Below are positions 24,829-33,168 of a DNA stretch of 64,000 bases, piece after piece. A program made the translations under genes and the position numbers. The stretch is taken from positions 1-64,000 of the forward strand of contig DASZPV010000121.1 in the NCBI GenBank assembly GCA_035549875.1, in the 5' to 3' direction. The DNA is from JAKFWI01 sp035549875 (lineage in GTDB: Bacteria; Pseudomonadota; Alphaproteobacteria; Caulobacterales; Aquidulcibacteraceae). Within the stretch, counting starts at the first letter, position 1; every line of letters starts with the position of its first letter. A model generated the notes under the pieces. That model saw only the letters and a list, made by a program, of their open reading frames with translations, ran no database searches and was not told where the DNA came from.

Positions 24829-25145
24829 GCACGAGTTTGGGTGAGGCGTTAGACGCGCTGGCGGACACAATCGCCGATCGCGCCGAAAAAGGCGCGGCGG
24901 GCACATCCTATACGGTCGAGTTGCTCGCCGCCGGCGTCGCACGATGCGCGAAGAAATTCGGCGAAGAAGCAACGGAGGCCGTGATCGCCGCCGCCACCGG
25001 CGAGAACCTCGCCGCGGAAGCTGCGGACGTGCTCTACCACCTGCTCGTAATGCTGAAGGCTGGGGACGTTGCGCCAGCGGACGTAGCCGCCGAGCTTGAA
25101 AAGCGCCGCGGCAAAAGCGGCCTGGAAGAAAAAGCCGGGCGCTGA
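24825..25145 (+). CDS. hisE: Phosphoribosyl-ATP pyrophosphatase HisE
   Basis: 106-residue all-helical pyrophosphatase for the second step of histidine synthesis. Signatures are SYTVELLAAGVARCAKKFGEEATEAVIAA and the metal-binding EAADVLYHLLVML helix. It is a stand-alone HisE, not fused to HisI as in enterics. The start overlaps the hisF stop. It is the last recognisable his gene; a small ORF follows 60 bases later. Confidence 0.95.
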   Translation: MSTSLGEALDALADTIADRAEKGAAGTSYTVELLAAGVARCAKKFGEEATEAVIAAATGENLAAEAADVLYHLLVMLKAGDVAPADVAAELEKRRGKSGLEEKAGR

Positions 25146-25204
25146 GGGCGCCGGAAGCTTCTCGTTAACGACGTTGCTTCATCGCGCGTTCAAGGAGAGC
25201 GCAT

Positions 25205-25372
25205 ATGCTCGTCCTCATGAGCATGGCCACTCTTCGCGAGCGCTTCGGGCGCTTCTGCTTCGTGCTTGGCGTCGCGCCGCGGCGGATGCGGGCGTGGCTG
25301 GCGATCGAGCGGGCCTTTCAGGCGCGCGGCTTTATCGAATCCGACGGCGCCCAACCGCTTCCTCGCCGCTAG
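25205..25372 (+). CDS. Small ORF of 55 residues, function unknown
   Basis: Begins MLVLMSMATLRERFGRFCF, with a hydrophobic start and then a basic amphipathic stretch (RRMRAWLAIERAFQARGF). An AAGGAGAG ribosome binding site lies 4-5 bases before ATG 25205. Its TAG overlaps the stop of the convergent smr gene in the same 4-base fashion (CTAG 25369-25372) as most convergent genes in this window, which supports it being real. It lies 60 bases after hisE. I do not recognise it. Confidence 0.5.
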   Translation: MLVLMSMATLRERFGRFCFVLGVAPRRMRAWLAIERAFQARGFIESDGAQPLPRR

Positions 25373-25854
25373 GGCTTTTTCAAAAACACGTACCACGCCC
25401 CTGCCCCGCCATGGGTGCGGTGGGCTTGCGCAAAGCCAGCCAATCGCGCGCGGAAATCGGGCAGATCAAGCCATCCCGGCAGCCGCTGGCGCAGCACGCC
25501 GCTTTTGCCCGTGATCACCAGAACCACGCGAGCGCCTGTTGCGGCCTGGCTGGCAATGAAGGCGGAGAGCGCGGCGCGGGCGCTATCCTGCGTATGGCCG
25601 TGCAGATCGAGCCGCGCGGCGATCTCGATTTGCCCGCGCTGCACGCGCCGCTCACCGCCGCGATCGGCCGGCGGCGCGGACTTGCGCAGCTTGGCGGGCG
25701 CTTGGCCTTTTGGCGGAGCGGCTTTGGGCTTCTTGAGCGCGGGGGGCGGCGCTTCTGCTTCCGCCGCTAGCAAGGATTTGCCCGGCAGCGGCTTTGCGTG
25801 ACGCGCCACGCGCCGCCAGAGCGCCGCTTCGGCGGGCGTCAGCGGCCGGCGCAT
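25369..25854 (-). CDS. Smr-domain protein
   Basis: 161 residues. A basic, Pro/Ala-rich N-terminal half (about residues 1-75) leads to a C-terminal Smr domain with the LDLHGHTQDSARAAL signature and the following VLVITGKSGVLR segment, ending in GGAGAWYVFLKK. Smr domains of the MutS2 type cleave nucleic acid; stand-alone bacterial forms such as SmrB have been linked to mRNA cleavage at collided ribosomes, but this one is not assigned experimentally. The Tim44-like gene lies just upstream on the same strand, 9 bases away. Confidence 0.88.
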   Translation of the reverse strand: MRRPLTPAEAALWRRVARHAKPLPGKSLLAAEAEAPPPALKKPKAAPPKGQAPAKLRKSAPPADRGGERRVQRGQIEIAARLDLHGHTQDSARAALSAFIASQAATGARVVLVITGKSGVLRQRLPGWLDLPDFRARLAGFAQAHRTHGGAGAWYVFLKKP

Positions 25855-25863
25855 TATTGCGGG

Positions 25864-26463
25864 TTATGCCTGGGCGACGCTGGCCAGGCGCCAGTTCGGA
25901 TCGGCCGAAGTCACCTCGCGCTCGAACGTCCAGCGCTCCTTGGTGTCGCGCAGGCCGTGAACGCCCTCGGCGAGTTCGGCCTCGAACCGCACCGCGACAC
26001 GGGCGATCTGGCCGTCGAGATCGGCATCGGCGATTTCCGCGCTTTTGAGGCGGACGAGTTCGGGCCCCTTGCCGCCCGCCGCTTCGCGCTCCCCGATCGC
26101 CTTGTCATAGCTGGAGAACACGCGGGTGGTGAGCAATGGCCGTAAAGCCGCGCGGTCGCCAGTGGCGAAGGCCTGCACGATTGTTTCGTAAGCGCCGCGC
26201 GCGCCGGCAAGAAAATGGCCAACGTCGAAGGACGGATCGGCCCTGGCGATATCGGCGACGCCGCCGCCGCCGAAGGCGGGCGCGGGCGGCGCGGCGGGAA
26301 TTTCGGCGCGGGCGCTCGGCTCAGCCGGGGCGGTGGCGGGTTTCGGTTGCGGCGCTGGTGGCGGCTCCGCGCCGGTGCGCCGGCCAAGCGTCGAATAAAG
26401 GGCGTAAAGCGCCACTGCGGCAATCACCGCCAGCACCAGCACCTGAAGAACTTCACCCGACAC
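25864..26463 (-). CDS. Tim44/TimA-domain membrane-anchored protein
   Basis: 199 residues: one N-terminal membrane helix (VLQVLVLAVIAAVALYALYSTLG), a Pro/Ala-rich linker to about residue 60, then a Tim44-like domain with DPSFDVGHFLAGARGAYETIVQAFATGD and the beta-rich WTFEREV segment near the end. This matches the alphaproteobacterial relatives of mitochondrial Tim44. The start is a GTG at 26463. It diverges from secB over 183 bases, the same pairing seen in many alphaproteobacteria, which hints at a link with protein export. Confidence 0.85.
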   Translation of the reverse strand: MSGEVLQVLVLAVIAAVALYALYSTLGRRTGAEPPPAPQPKPATAPAEPSARAEIPAAPPAPAFGGGGVADIARADPSFDVGHFLAGARGAYETIVQAFATGDRAALRPLLTTRVFSSYDKAIGEREAAGGKGPELVRLKSAEIADADLDGQIARVAVRFEAELAEGVHGLRDTKERWTFEREVTSADPNWRLASVAQA

Positions 26464-26646
26464 GTTGGCAAACCCTATTCCGCCTTACCGCTTAACACCC
26501 GTTTCGGCCTCTTTCCAAATAATACGCCCGGCCCGCTAGCGCCAGATGCGCTTGTTGCGGGCCCTGCCGCCCCATGGTAGCCCCCGCCCTCGATTTGAGC
26601 CGGGCTGGGCTGGCTGGAATGAAACGGGCGGAGCAAAGGGCTTAAT

Positions 26647-27144
26647 ATGACCGATCTGGACGCTGCCGGCGGCCAGGCCGCCGCTGACGCCCCGCACCTG
26701 CGGGTCCTGGCGCAATACGTTAAGGATCTTTCATTCGAAAACCCCACCGCCGCGGCCGGCGCCCGCAACCAAGACACCCCGCCCGCCATCGACATGGGCA
26801 TCGACGTGAACGCCCGCCCGCTGGGCGACGACAATTCCTACGAGGTCGATCTTCTGATCCGCGCCAAGGCCTCGCGCGGCGAGGACATCATGTTCCTCAC
26901 CGAGCTGGTCTATTCAGGGGTGTTCCAGTTCGTGAACGTCGGCGCCGACGACGTAGAGCCGCTTTTGCTGATCGAGTGCCCGCGGCTGCTGTTTCCGTTC
27001 AGCCGGCGGCTGCTGGCGGAGGTCACCCGCGAGGGGGGCTACCCGCCCCTGCTGATCGACCCGATCGATTTCGCCGCCCTGTACCGCGCGCAATTGCGCG
27101 AGCGCGAAGCCAAGGGCGCGGACGGCGCCACAGCGCCAAATTAA
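26647..27144 (+). CDS. secB: Protein-export chaperone SecB
   Basis: 165 residues. It keeps secretory precursors unfolded and hands them to SecA as a tetramer. Family signatures are YVKDLSFENP near residue 28, VLIRAKAS-type strands, and GADDVEPLLLIECPRLLFPFSRRLLAEVTREGGYPPLLIDPIDFAALY, recognisable from its pieces in the C-terminal half. An AAAGGG ribosome binding site precedes ATG 26647. Its stop and that of convergent dnaQ share TTAA at 27141-27144. Confidence 0.96.
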   Translation: MTDLDAAGGQAAADAPHLRVLAQYVKDLSFENPTAAAGARNQDTPPAIDMGIDVNARPLGDDNSYEVDLLIRAKASRGEDIMFLTELVYSGVFQFVNVGADDVEPLLLIECPRLLFPFSRRLLAEVTREGGYPPLLIDPIDFAALYRAQLREREAKGADGATAPN

Positions 27145-27905
27145 GCCGCGTCGTCCTTCGGCCACAGCGAGCCGCCGGGCAATTCAGCAACGAATGTATC
27201 GTGCGCCGCGCGCTCTTCCGACGTCGAGAAGAACGACAATTGTACGGGGCGCTGCTGCCGGCGCAAAATCTGCAATACCGGCGTTCCGGACTGCTCCTGG
27301 CCCGCCGGCTGTTCGGCGAAGGCCAGCGCCTGCTCCCGCCCGCCGTGCAACTCGATGTAGACCTCCGCCAGCATCTGCGCATCGAGCAGCGCGCCGTGAC
27401 CGCCCGCGCCCTTGCGGGCGGTAAGGTCGAACCCGCGCTGATCGAGCCGGTAGTATTTCGACAATGCGTCGAGGCTGAGCCGCTGGCCGGCGCGCAGCTT
27501 TTTGCGCGCCACGGCAAGCGTATCGATAAACCGCTCCTGCGGCAGGATCGGCAGGCCGAGCCGTTCAAGCTCGGCGTTCAGGAAACCACGGTCGAATTCC
27601 GCATTGTGCGCGACCAGCATGTCTTCTTCGCCGAAGAAGTTCATCAAGTCGGCGTGCACGGCTTTGAACAAGGGCTTGTCGCGCAGGAAGGCGCCGGTAA
27701 GCCCATGGACGCGCACCACCTCTTCAGGAACATCTCGTTCCGGATTGAGGTAGGCGTGAAAGCTGCGCGAGACTTCAAAGCCGATCATCTCGACGCAGCC
27801 GATTTCCACAATCCGGTCGCCGTCCAGGGGCGAGCGGCCGGTGGTTTCAGTGTCGAAGATTACGACGCGGCGCGGCGCGGCGCCGATCATACCCGTATCT
27901 GCCAT
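27141..27905 (-). CDS. dnaQ: DNA polymerase III epsilon subunit (proofreading exonuclease)
   Basis: 254 residues. The three exonuclease motifs are present: VIFDTETTG (Exo I, about residue 15), HNAEFDRGFLNAELE (Exo II) and GGHGALLDAQMLAEVY (Exo III with the H...D pair). It removes misincorporated nucleotides during replication. ATG 27905 is chosen over an upstream in-frame start that would overlap coaE. It follows coaE by 10 bases in the ppsR-maf-aroE-coaE-dnaQ run. The C-terminal part after about residue 185 carries the polymerase-binding tail. Confidence 0.95.
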   Translation of the reverse strand: MADTGMIGAAPRRVVIFDTETTGRSPLDGDRIVEIGCVEMIGFEVSRSFHAYLNPERDVPEEVVRVHGLTGAFLRDKPLFKAVHADLMNFFGEEDMLVAHNAEFDRGFLNAELERLGLPILPQERFIDTLAVARKKLRAGQRLSLDALSKYYRLDQRGFDLTARKGAGGHGALLDAQMLAEVYIELHGGREQALAFAEQPAGQEQSGTPVLQILRRQQRPVQLSFFSTSEERAAHDTFVAELPGGSLWPKDDAA

Positions 27906-27915
27906 GCCTTCGCCG

Positions 27916-28509
27916 TTAAGCGGCTTCGCGCAGCACCGCAAGCACCGCGCGTACCTGATTGCGCGCGTCTTCCAGACCAAATTCGGTGTTTATGAGGAAA
28001 TCGGCCTTCTCGCGCTTTTCTGCATCCGGAATCTGGCGGGCGAGGATATGGGCCAGCTTCTCTTCGGTCATGCCGGGGCGGGCCAGCAGGCGCCGGCGCT
28101 GCACCGCCGGCGGCGCGGTCACGACGATCACCGCATCGACGATCTGATCGGCGCGGCTTTCAAACAGCAGCGGAATGTCCAGAACCACGGCGGGTGCGCC
28201 AGCGGCGTGGTGCTTGCGCACAAAAGCGGCCTGGGTTTCGCGGACTAACGGATGAACGATGGATTCCAGCTTTTTCAGCGCCGCATTATCGCCTAGCGCC
28301 AGCTTGCCAAGCAGCGCCCGATCGATTGCGCCGTCGCGAACGGCGCCGGGAAACGCAGCGCCGACTGGCTCGACCGCCTTGCCGCCCTTGGCGTAGAGTT
28401 CGTGCACGGCCGCATCAGAATCGTAAACCGGAATCCCCTCCTCGCGCAGCATCGCGGCGGTTGTACTTTTGCCCATGCCGATCGAACCGGTGAGACCGAG
28501 GATGATCAT
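27916..28509 (-). CDS. coaE: Dephospho-CoA kinase
   Basis: 197-residue P-loop kinase for the last step of coenzyme A synthesis. Walker A GSIGMGKST is at about residues 8-16, followed by GIPVYDSDAAVHELY, which carries the acceptor-site aspartate, and the VLDIPLLFES segment. The start overlaps the aroE stop (ATGA). It belongs to the minus-strand run from ppsR to dnaQ next to the origin candidate. Confidence 0.96.
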   Translation of the reverse strand: MIILGLTGSIGMGKSTTAAMLREEGIPVYDSDAAVHELYAKGGKAVEPVGAAFPGAVRDGAIDRALLGKLALGDNAALKKLESIVHPLVRETQAAFVRKHHAAGAPAVVLDIPLLFESRADQIVDAVIVVTAPPAVQRRRLLARPGMTEEKLAHILARQIPDAEKREKADFLINTEFGLEDARNQVRAVLAVLREAA

Positions 28510-29366
28510 GCCGGCTCCTCCTCCTTCTCGGCGATTACCCGCATGATCCGCGCGCGCGCCAGGCGGACATCCGGCTGCAGGCCAAACCAGATTTCAAACG
28601 ACAGCGCGCCCTGATGGATCAGCATGCCGAGGCCATCCACCGCCGTCATGCCGCGCGCGCGCGCAGCGCGCAGCAGGCCGGTTTCCAGCGGGGCGTAAAC
28701 CGCATCGAGCACGATGCAATGATCGGGCGCGCGCTCGACCGGCCAGTCGAAGGGCGGCGCGCCCGCCATTCCCAGCGTCGTGGTGTTGATAATCAAATCG
28801 GCGGATTCAAACAGATCGCCCATGTCTTCCCAGGCAAAGGCGTAGCACCGTTTGGAGAGCTTTGCCGCTTCGTTGGCTCTTTCCGGCGTGCGGTTGGCGA
28901 TCAGCACGCGCCGTACCCCCGCCTGCGCCAGCCCCCATGCGGCCGCGCGCGCCGCCCCGCCGGCGCCGAGCACGAGCGCCGTGCCGGTTTTGCTGCGCCA
29001 GCCTGATTGGCTTTCGTCGAGCGCGGCGATCAGGCCAAAAGCGTCGGTGTTGAAGCCCGAGAGCGTACCGTCGCGCTCCCAGCGCAACACATTCACCGCT
29101 TTGAGCGCGGATGCGGCGGGATCGAGCCGGTTCGCAATCAGGCACGCGGCCTGCTTATGCGGCACGGTGACGTTGGCGCCGAATAGGCGCAGCGCCCGCA
29201 GGCCCTCGAAGCCCAGCGCCTGGTCGCCGACATCGACGCGCAGCGCGACGTACACGGCATCGAGCCCGAAATCATCGATCCAGCCATTGTGCATCACCGG
29301 CGACAGGGAGTGGCCGACCGGATCGCCGATGACCGCCAGGACTCGGGTTTTCGCCGTAATGTTCAT
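28506..29366 (-). CDS. aroE: Shikimate 5-dehydrogenase
   Basis: 286-residue NADPH-dependent enzyme that reduces 3-dehydroshikimate in aromatic amino acid synthesis. The substrate segment IGDPVGHSLSPVMHN, the catalytic lysine in ANVTVPHK and the partner aspartate in GFNTDAFG are present; the coenzyme loop LVLGAGGAARAAAWGL follows, then IANRTPERA. Stop and start overlap coaE and maf respectively as ATGA, so the run is translationally coupled. Confidence 0.96.
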   Translation of the reverse strand: MNITAKTRVLAVIGDPVGHSLSPVMHNGWIDDFGLDAVYVALRVDVGDQALGFEGLRALRLFGANVTVPHKQAACLIANRLDPAASALKAVNVLRWERDGTLSGFNTDAFGLIAALDESQSGWRSKTGTALVLGAGGAARAAAWGLAQAGVRRVLIANRTPERANEAAKLSKRCYAFAWEDMGDLFESADLIINTTTLGMAGAPPFDWPVERAPDHCIVLDAVYAPLETGLLRAARARGMTAVDGLGMLIHQGALSFEIWFGLQPDVRLARARIMRVIAEKEEEPA

Positions 29367-29956
29367 GCTGGGGCGCCGCCGTGGGTGCGCAGGAATGCCA
29401 GAACCGCGAGCAACGGCAAACCGAGAATCGAGAAATAGTCCCCCTCGACGCTATCGAACAATTGTGCGCCAAGGCCTTCAAGCTGATAGGCGCCGACGCT
29501 GGCGAGGACATCCCCGCCCGCCGCGTCAAGATAGCAGTCCAGGAACTGATCGGAGAAATTGCGCATCGTCAATTTCGGCGTTTCGATGCGGCGCCAAAGC
29601 GGCACGCCGTCCCGTGCAATGACGGCAGCAGTGATAAGCGCGTGCTGTTTGCCGCGCAGGCGCATGAGGTGTGCGCGCGCTTCTTCACGGTCGACCGGCT
29701 TGTCGAACGCCTCCCCTTCCAGGGCGAGCATTTGATCAGCGCCGATCACAAGACCACGCCGGCGGCGCGAGACGGAAATCGCCTTCAATTCGGCAAGCGC
29801 GTCCGTCTGTTCGCGTGGCGCCAGGCCCTCGGCGCGCAAGCTGGCTTTGACTGCTTCTTCGTCAACGGAAGGCCGCTCGACTTCAAACTCAAGCCCGGCG
29901 GCGCGCAGCATCGCGGCGCGCGCGGAACTGGCGGAGGCGAGGATCAATTCAGCCAT
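29363..29956 (-). CDS. maf: Maf-family nucleotide pyrophosphatase
   Basis: 197 residues of the Maf/YceF house-cleaning pyrophosphatase family, which hydrolyse non-standard or excess nucleoside triphosphates. The N-terminal LILASASSARAAMLRAAGL motif, IGADQMLALEGEAFDKP and the late VGAYQLEGLGAQLFDSVEGDYFSILGLPL segment are typical. It is nearer the YceF-like subfamily (m7GTP-type) than classic Maf, going by the GADQML motif. It overlaps the 3' end of ppsR by 8 bases. Confidence 0.9.
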   Translation of the reverse strand: MAELILASASSARAAMLRAAGLEFEVERPSVDEEAVKASLRAEGLAPREQTDALAELKAISVSRRRRGLVIGADQMLALEGEAFDKPVDREEARAHLMRLRGKQHALITAAVIARDGVPLWRRIETPKLTMRNFSDQFLDCYLDAAGGDVLASVGAYQLEGLGAQLFDSVEGDYFSILGLPLLAVLAFLRTHGGAPA

Positions 29957-30788
29957 CGGGGGCGGGGCGGCGTTCAGCCAAAAGGTTAAGCACCGCGGCG
30001 GCGGTCTCCTCGATCGAGCGGCGAGTGACGTCGATCACCGGCCAGCCATGTTTCTCATAGAGCTTTTGAGCGTAAAGTACCTCCGCCCGAACGCTTTCCT
30101 GATCGACATAGGTTGTCGCGCGTTCTTCCTTCAGCGTCGCCAGGCGATTGCGGCGGATGTTTACAAGCCGCTCGGGCGAAGCGGTCAATCCGACAACGAG
30201 CGGCACGTCGGGTTTGAACAGACGATCAGGCAGCGCAATGCCCGGAACGATCGGCACGTTCGCCGCCTTGACGCCGCGGTTGGCGAGGTAAACGCAGGTG
30301 GGCGTTTTTGACGTGCGCGAAATACCCACAAGAATTACGTCAGCGGTTTCCAGTTCCACCCCGCCCTGTCCGTCGTCATGTCCCATCGCGAAATTAAGCG
30401 CGTCGATGCGCCGGAAATACTCCGCATCCAGTACGCGCCCGGCGCCGATGCGGTGGTTAAGCTCTTGGCCGAGATAGCGGCTCATCATCGACAGGACCGG
30501 GTCCAGCACCGCGACGCAGGGGCTGCCGACTTCGCGGCAATGTTGCTCCAGCCGTCCACGCAGCTCGTCGTTCGACATCGTGAACATGACTACGCCCGGC
30601 GCGGCTTCGATCTCGCGCAGAACCCGCTCCAGCGTTCGCATAGAGCGGACAAGATAGTAAGAATGCTCGATCGGAATAACGTTGTCGAACTGCGCGCACG
30701 ACGCACGCATCACCCCGGCCAGTGTTTCACCGGTCGAGTCCGACACGAGATGAACATTGAAGTAGGCGGCGATCTTAGCGGCAGACAT
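29949..30788 (-). CDS. ppsR: PEP synthase / PPDK regulatory kinase-phosphorylase (DUF299)
   Basis: 279 residues of the family that phosphorylates and dephosphorylates pyruvate phosphate dikinase or PEP synthase. N-terminal FNVHLVSDSTGETLAGVM and the P-loop-like GISRTSKTPTCVYLANRG are diagnostic, as is the C-terminal QKLYEKHGWPVIDVTRRSIEETAA. ATG 30788 is chosen because it matches the family N-terminus; the frame is open 22 codons further upstream into the origin candidate. From memory, a DUF299 gene is the first gene beside the Caulobacter origin, as here. Confidence 0.92.
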   Translation of the reverse strand: MSAAKIAAYFNVHLVSDSTGETLAGVMRASCAQFDNVIPIEHSYYLVRSMRTLERVLREIEAAPGVVMFTMSNDELRGRLEQHCREVGSPCVAVLDPVLSMMSRYLGQELNHRIGAGRVLDAEYFRRIDALNFAMGHDDGQGGVELETADVILVGISRTSKTPTCVYLANRGVKAANVPIVPGIALPDRLFKPDVPLVVGLTASPERLVNIRRNRLATLKEERATTYVDQESVRAEVLYAQKLYEKHGWPVIDVTRRSIEETAAAVLNLLAERRPAPDG

Positions 30789-31100
30789 GATGTGGGCGTA
30801 GTGTGAGCGGGTGAAGCATGGATTGAACGCAAACCACGGCGAAGGTCCATCCATTCGATTCGGCGCCAGGCCCTGCTTCAGTCATCCAAAGTCTGTCCTC
30901 ATCTCGTACACAGGCTACAAATGTGGATACCGGTCTTGCTGCGATCTTGGGCCGTTCGGAAAAACGCCGCAACGCCAAGCCTCGCTTTGAGGAAGACGAG
31001 TGGATAAAGCTGAGGATCGTGACCGAACGGTTTTTCCGTCCTTCTTTTCGAGCCCTCATCATCCCCTGTTTCTTTCAATTTAGTTCAAAAAGAGAAGATA
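30789..31100. other. Candidate chromosomal replication origin (oriC)
   Basis: 312 bases between divergent ppsR and hemE, the position of Cori in Caulobacter. Two near-consensus DnaA boxes in the same orientation are visible, TGTGGATAC at 30922-30930 and AGTGGATAA at 30999-31007 (each one mismatch from TGTGGATAA), plus a weaker TGAGGATCG at 31011-31019. One GANTC methylation site (GATTC 30857-30861) is present. The stretch 31069-31101 next to hemE is about three quarters A/T, suitable as unwinding element in a GC-rich genome. Around it lie dnaQ, rho and parAB. No CtrA box of the TTAA-N7-TTAA type was seen. Confidence 0.65.
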
Positions 31101-32132
31101 ATGGCACGCGAGGATAAGCCAGCGCTTTTGCGTGTTTTGGGCGGAGAAAGGCTGACCAGGCCTCCAATCTGGATCATGCGTCAGGCTGGAAGGTATCTGC
31201 CGGAATACCGGGCGATCCGGAAGCAAGCGCCTTCGTTCCTGGCTTTTTGTTATAGTCCTGAGCTTGCTGCTGAGGCGACGCTGCAGCCTCTGGCGCGCTT
31301 CGACCTCGATGCGGCGATCCTGTTTTGCGACATTCTGGTCATACCGGATGCGCTGGGCCGCAAGGTTTGGTTCGTGGAGGGTGAAGGGCCCCGGCTGGAG
31401 CCACTGGCCAAAGAGCAGGACTGGACTTTGGCCGATCCGGCGGAGGCTCCAGTAAGGCTGGCGAACGTGTACGAGGCGGTTGGCCGGGTGCGAGCGGCCT
31501 TGCCTCCGGATAAGGCGCTGATCGGCTTCGCTGGCGGGCCCTGGACGGTGGCGACCTATATGATCCAGGGCGAAGGCGGCGACAAAGCGCCTTCCCGGCG
31601 CATCGCCTATGAGCGGGCCGAGGATGTGGACCAGCTACTGGCGGCGATCGTCGAGGCCACCGCCCAGCACATGGCTGCACAGGTAAAGGCCGGCGTTCAG
31701 GTTCTGAAGATTTTCGAAAGCTGGGCTGGCGGGCTTTCCCCTGCCCTGTTCGAGCGGGTGGTGATCGGGCCAAACGCGGCCCTGGTGCGCCGGCTCCGGG
31801 AACTGGGCGTTACCGCGCCGATCATCGGTTTTCCGCGCGAGGCCGGCAGCCAGATACAGGCCTATGCGCAGGCCGTGGATGTGGATGGCCTGGCGCTCGA
31901 TACCGGCGCGGATGCGCGCTGGGTGCGCGGATCGGTCGGTCCGGTGGTTGCGCTGCAAGGCAATCTCGATCCGATGCTGCTGATCGCTGGCGGCGATGCG
32001 CTGAAACGTGGCGTGGACGACGTGCTGGAGCAATTCTCGCGCGGGCCGCACATCTTCAATCTTGGCCACGGCATCACGCCCGATGCGTCGATCGCGCATG
32101 TCGAGACATTGGTGCGATTGGTGAAGGGCTGA
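31101..32132 (+). CDS. hemE: Uroporphyrinogen decarboxylase
   Basis: 343 residues. It removes four carboxylates from uroporphyrinogen III to give coproporphyrinogen III. The N-terminal signature PPIWIMRQAGRYLPEYR is complete, FCDILVIPDALG and FAGGPWTVATYMIQGEGG follow, and the GHGI segment lies near the end. ATG 31101 follows AGAGAAG. It is the first gene rightwards from the origin candidate and leads hemE-hemH-hemJ; its transcription would start within or beside the A/T-rich part of the origin. Confidence 0.97.
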   Translation: MAREDKPALLRVLGGERLTRPPIWIMRQAGRYLPEYRAIRKQAPSFLAFCYSPELAAEATLQPLARFDLDAAILFCDILVIPDALGRKVWFVEGEGPRLEPLAKEQDWTLADPAEAPVRLANVYEAVGRVRAALPPDKALIGFAGGPWTVATYMIQGEGGDKAPSRRIAYERAEDVDQLLAAIVEATAQHMAAQVKAGVQVLKIFESWAGGLSPALFERVVIGPNAALVRRLRELGVTAPIIGFPREAGSQIQAYAQAVDVDGLALDTGADARWVRGSVGPVVALQGNLDPMLLIAGGDALKRGVDDVLEQFSRGPHIFNLGHGITPDASIAHVETLVRLVKG

Positions 32133-32136
32133 AATC

Positions 32137-33168
32137 TTGCGCCGCGTCGCGATCATCTTGTTCAATCTCGGCGGACCGGATTCGCTTAAGGCCGTGCGGC
32201 CGTTTCTGTTCAACCTGTTCCGAGACCCGGCGATAATAGGCGCGCCCGGATTCATTCGCCTGCCTTTGGCGGCCTACATCGCCTATACGCGCAACAAGTC
32301 GGCGCAGGCGAATTACGCGCACATGGGCGGACGCTCGCCGATCCTGTTTGAGACGGAGGCGCAGGCCGCAGCGCTACAGAATCTGCTGAATGCGAAGCTT
32401 TCCGGCGTCGAGACGAACGTGATCGTCGCGATGCGCTACTGGAAGCCGTTCATCGCCGGCGCAGCGGAAATGGCGCGCGATTGGGGCGCCGAGGAAGCCT
32501 TGCTTCTGCCGCTCTACCCGCAATTCTCCAGTACGACAACCGGCTCGTCACTGAAGGAATGGGCCCGGCATTGGCAAGGAAAAACGCGAACGCTGTGCTG
32601 CTATCCCACTGCGGACAAATTCATCCAGGCCCATGCGGATGCGGTCCTGAGCGCATGGAAAAAGGCCGCCGCGCCGCCCAATCCGCGTATCCTGTTCTCG
32701 GCCCACGGCTTGCCGCAGCAGATCGTCGATAAGGGCGATCCCTATCAATGGCAGGTGGAGCAGACCGTTGCCGCGGTGCGCCGGCGGCTGCCGCAGGAAT
32801 GGGACTTTCGCATCTGCTATCAATCCCGCGTCGGCCGGCTGAAATGGCTGGAGCCCTCCACCGAGCACGAGATTGCCATCGCCGGCGGCGACCGCGCGGG
32901 CGTGATCGTATCGCCGATCGCGTTTGTTTCCGAGCACGTGGAAACGCTGGTGGAGCTTGACCGCGATTACGCGGCCTTGGCCAAGCAGGCGAACGTGCCG
33001 TTCTACATCCGCGCCCCCGCCCTTTCAGCCGCGGACGATTTCATCGCCAGTCTCGCCGATCATGTTTCCGATTTGCTTGGCAAGGCCGAAGGCGTCTATT
33101 CCGAAACCGGCGCGCGGATTTGCCCGCGCGCGCTTGGCATGTGCCCGAACAAGAGTGTGGCGCCATGA
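32137..33168 (+). CDS. hemH: Ferrochelatase
   Basis: 343-residue enzyme that inserts ferrous iron into protoporphyrin IX. Signatures are VAIILFNLGGPDSLKAVRPFLFNLFRD, the LLPLYPQFSSTTTGS segment, the FSAHGLPQQIVDKGDPY active-site histidine region and ICYQSRVG. The start is TTG 32137 after GAAGGG, 4 bases from the hemE stop. The C-terminus ICPRALGMCPNKSVAP contains two cysteines, a feature of some ferrochelatases with or without an iron-sulphur cluster. The stop overlaps hemJ as ATGA. Confidence 0.96.
   Translation: MRRVAIILFNLGGPDSLKAVRPFLFNLFRDPAIIGAPGFIRLPLAAYIAYTRNKSAQANYAHMGGRSPILFETEAQAAALQNLLNAKLSGVETNVIVAMRYWKPFIAGAAEMARDWGAEEALLLPLYPQFSSTTTGSSLKEWARHWQGKTRTLCCYPTADKFIQAHADAVLSAWKKAAAPPNPRILFSAHGLPQQIVDKGDPYQWQVEQTVAAVRRRLPQEWDFRICYQSRVGRLKWLEPSTEHEIAIAGGDRAGVIVSPIAFVSEHVETLVELDRDYAALAKQANVPFYIRAPALSAADDFIASLADHVSDLLGKAEGVYSETGARICPRALGMCPNKSVAP

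Noticed and set aside
30723..30730. TGTTTCAC half of a parS site in ppsR
   Set aside because: The second half-site is absent (CGGTCGAG follows), so it is only a chance half match.
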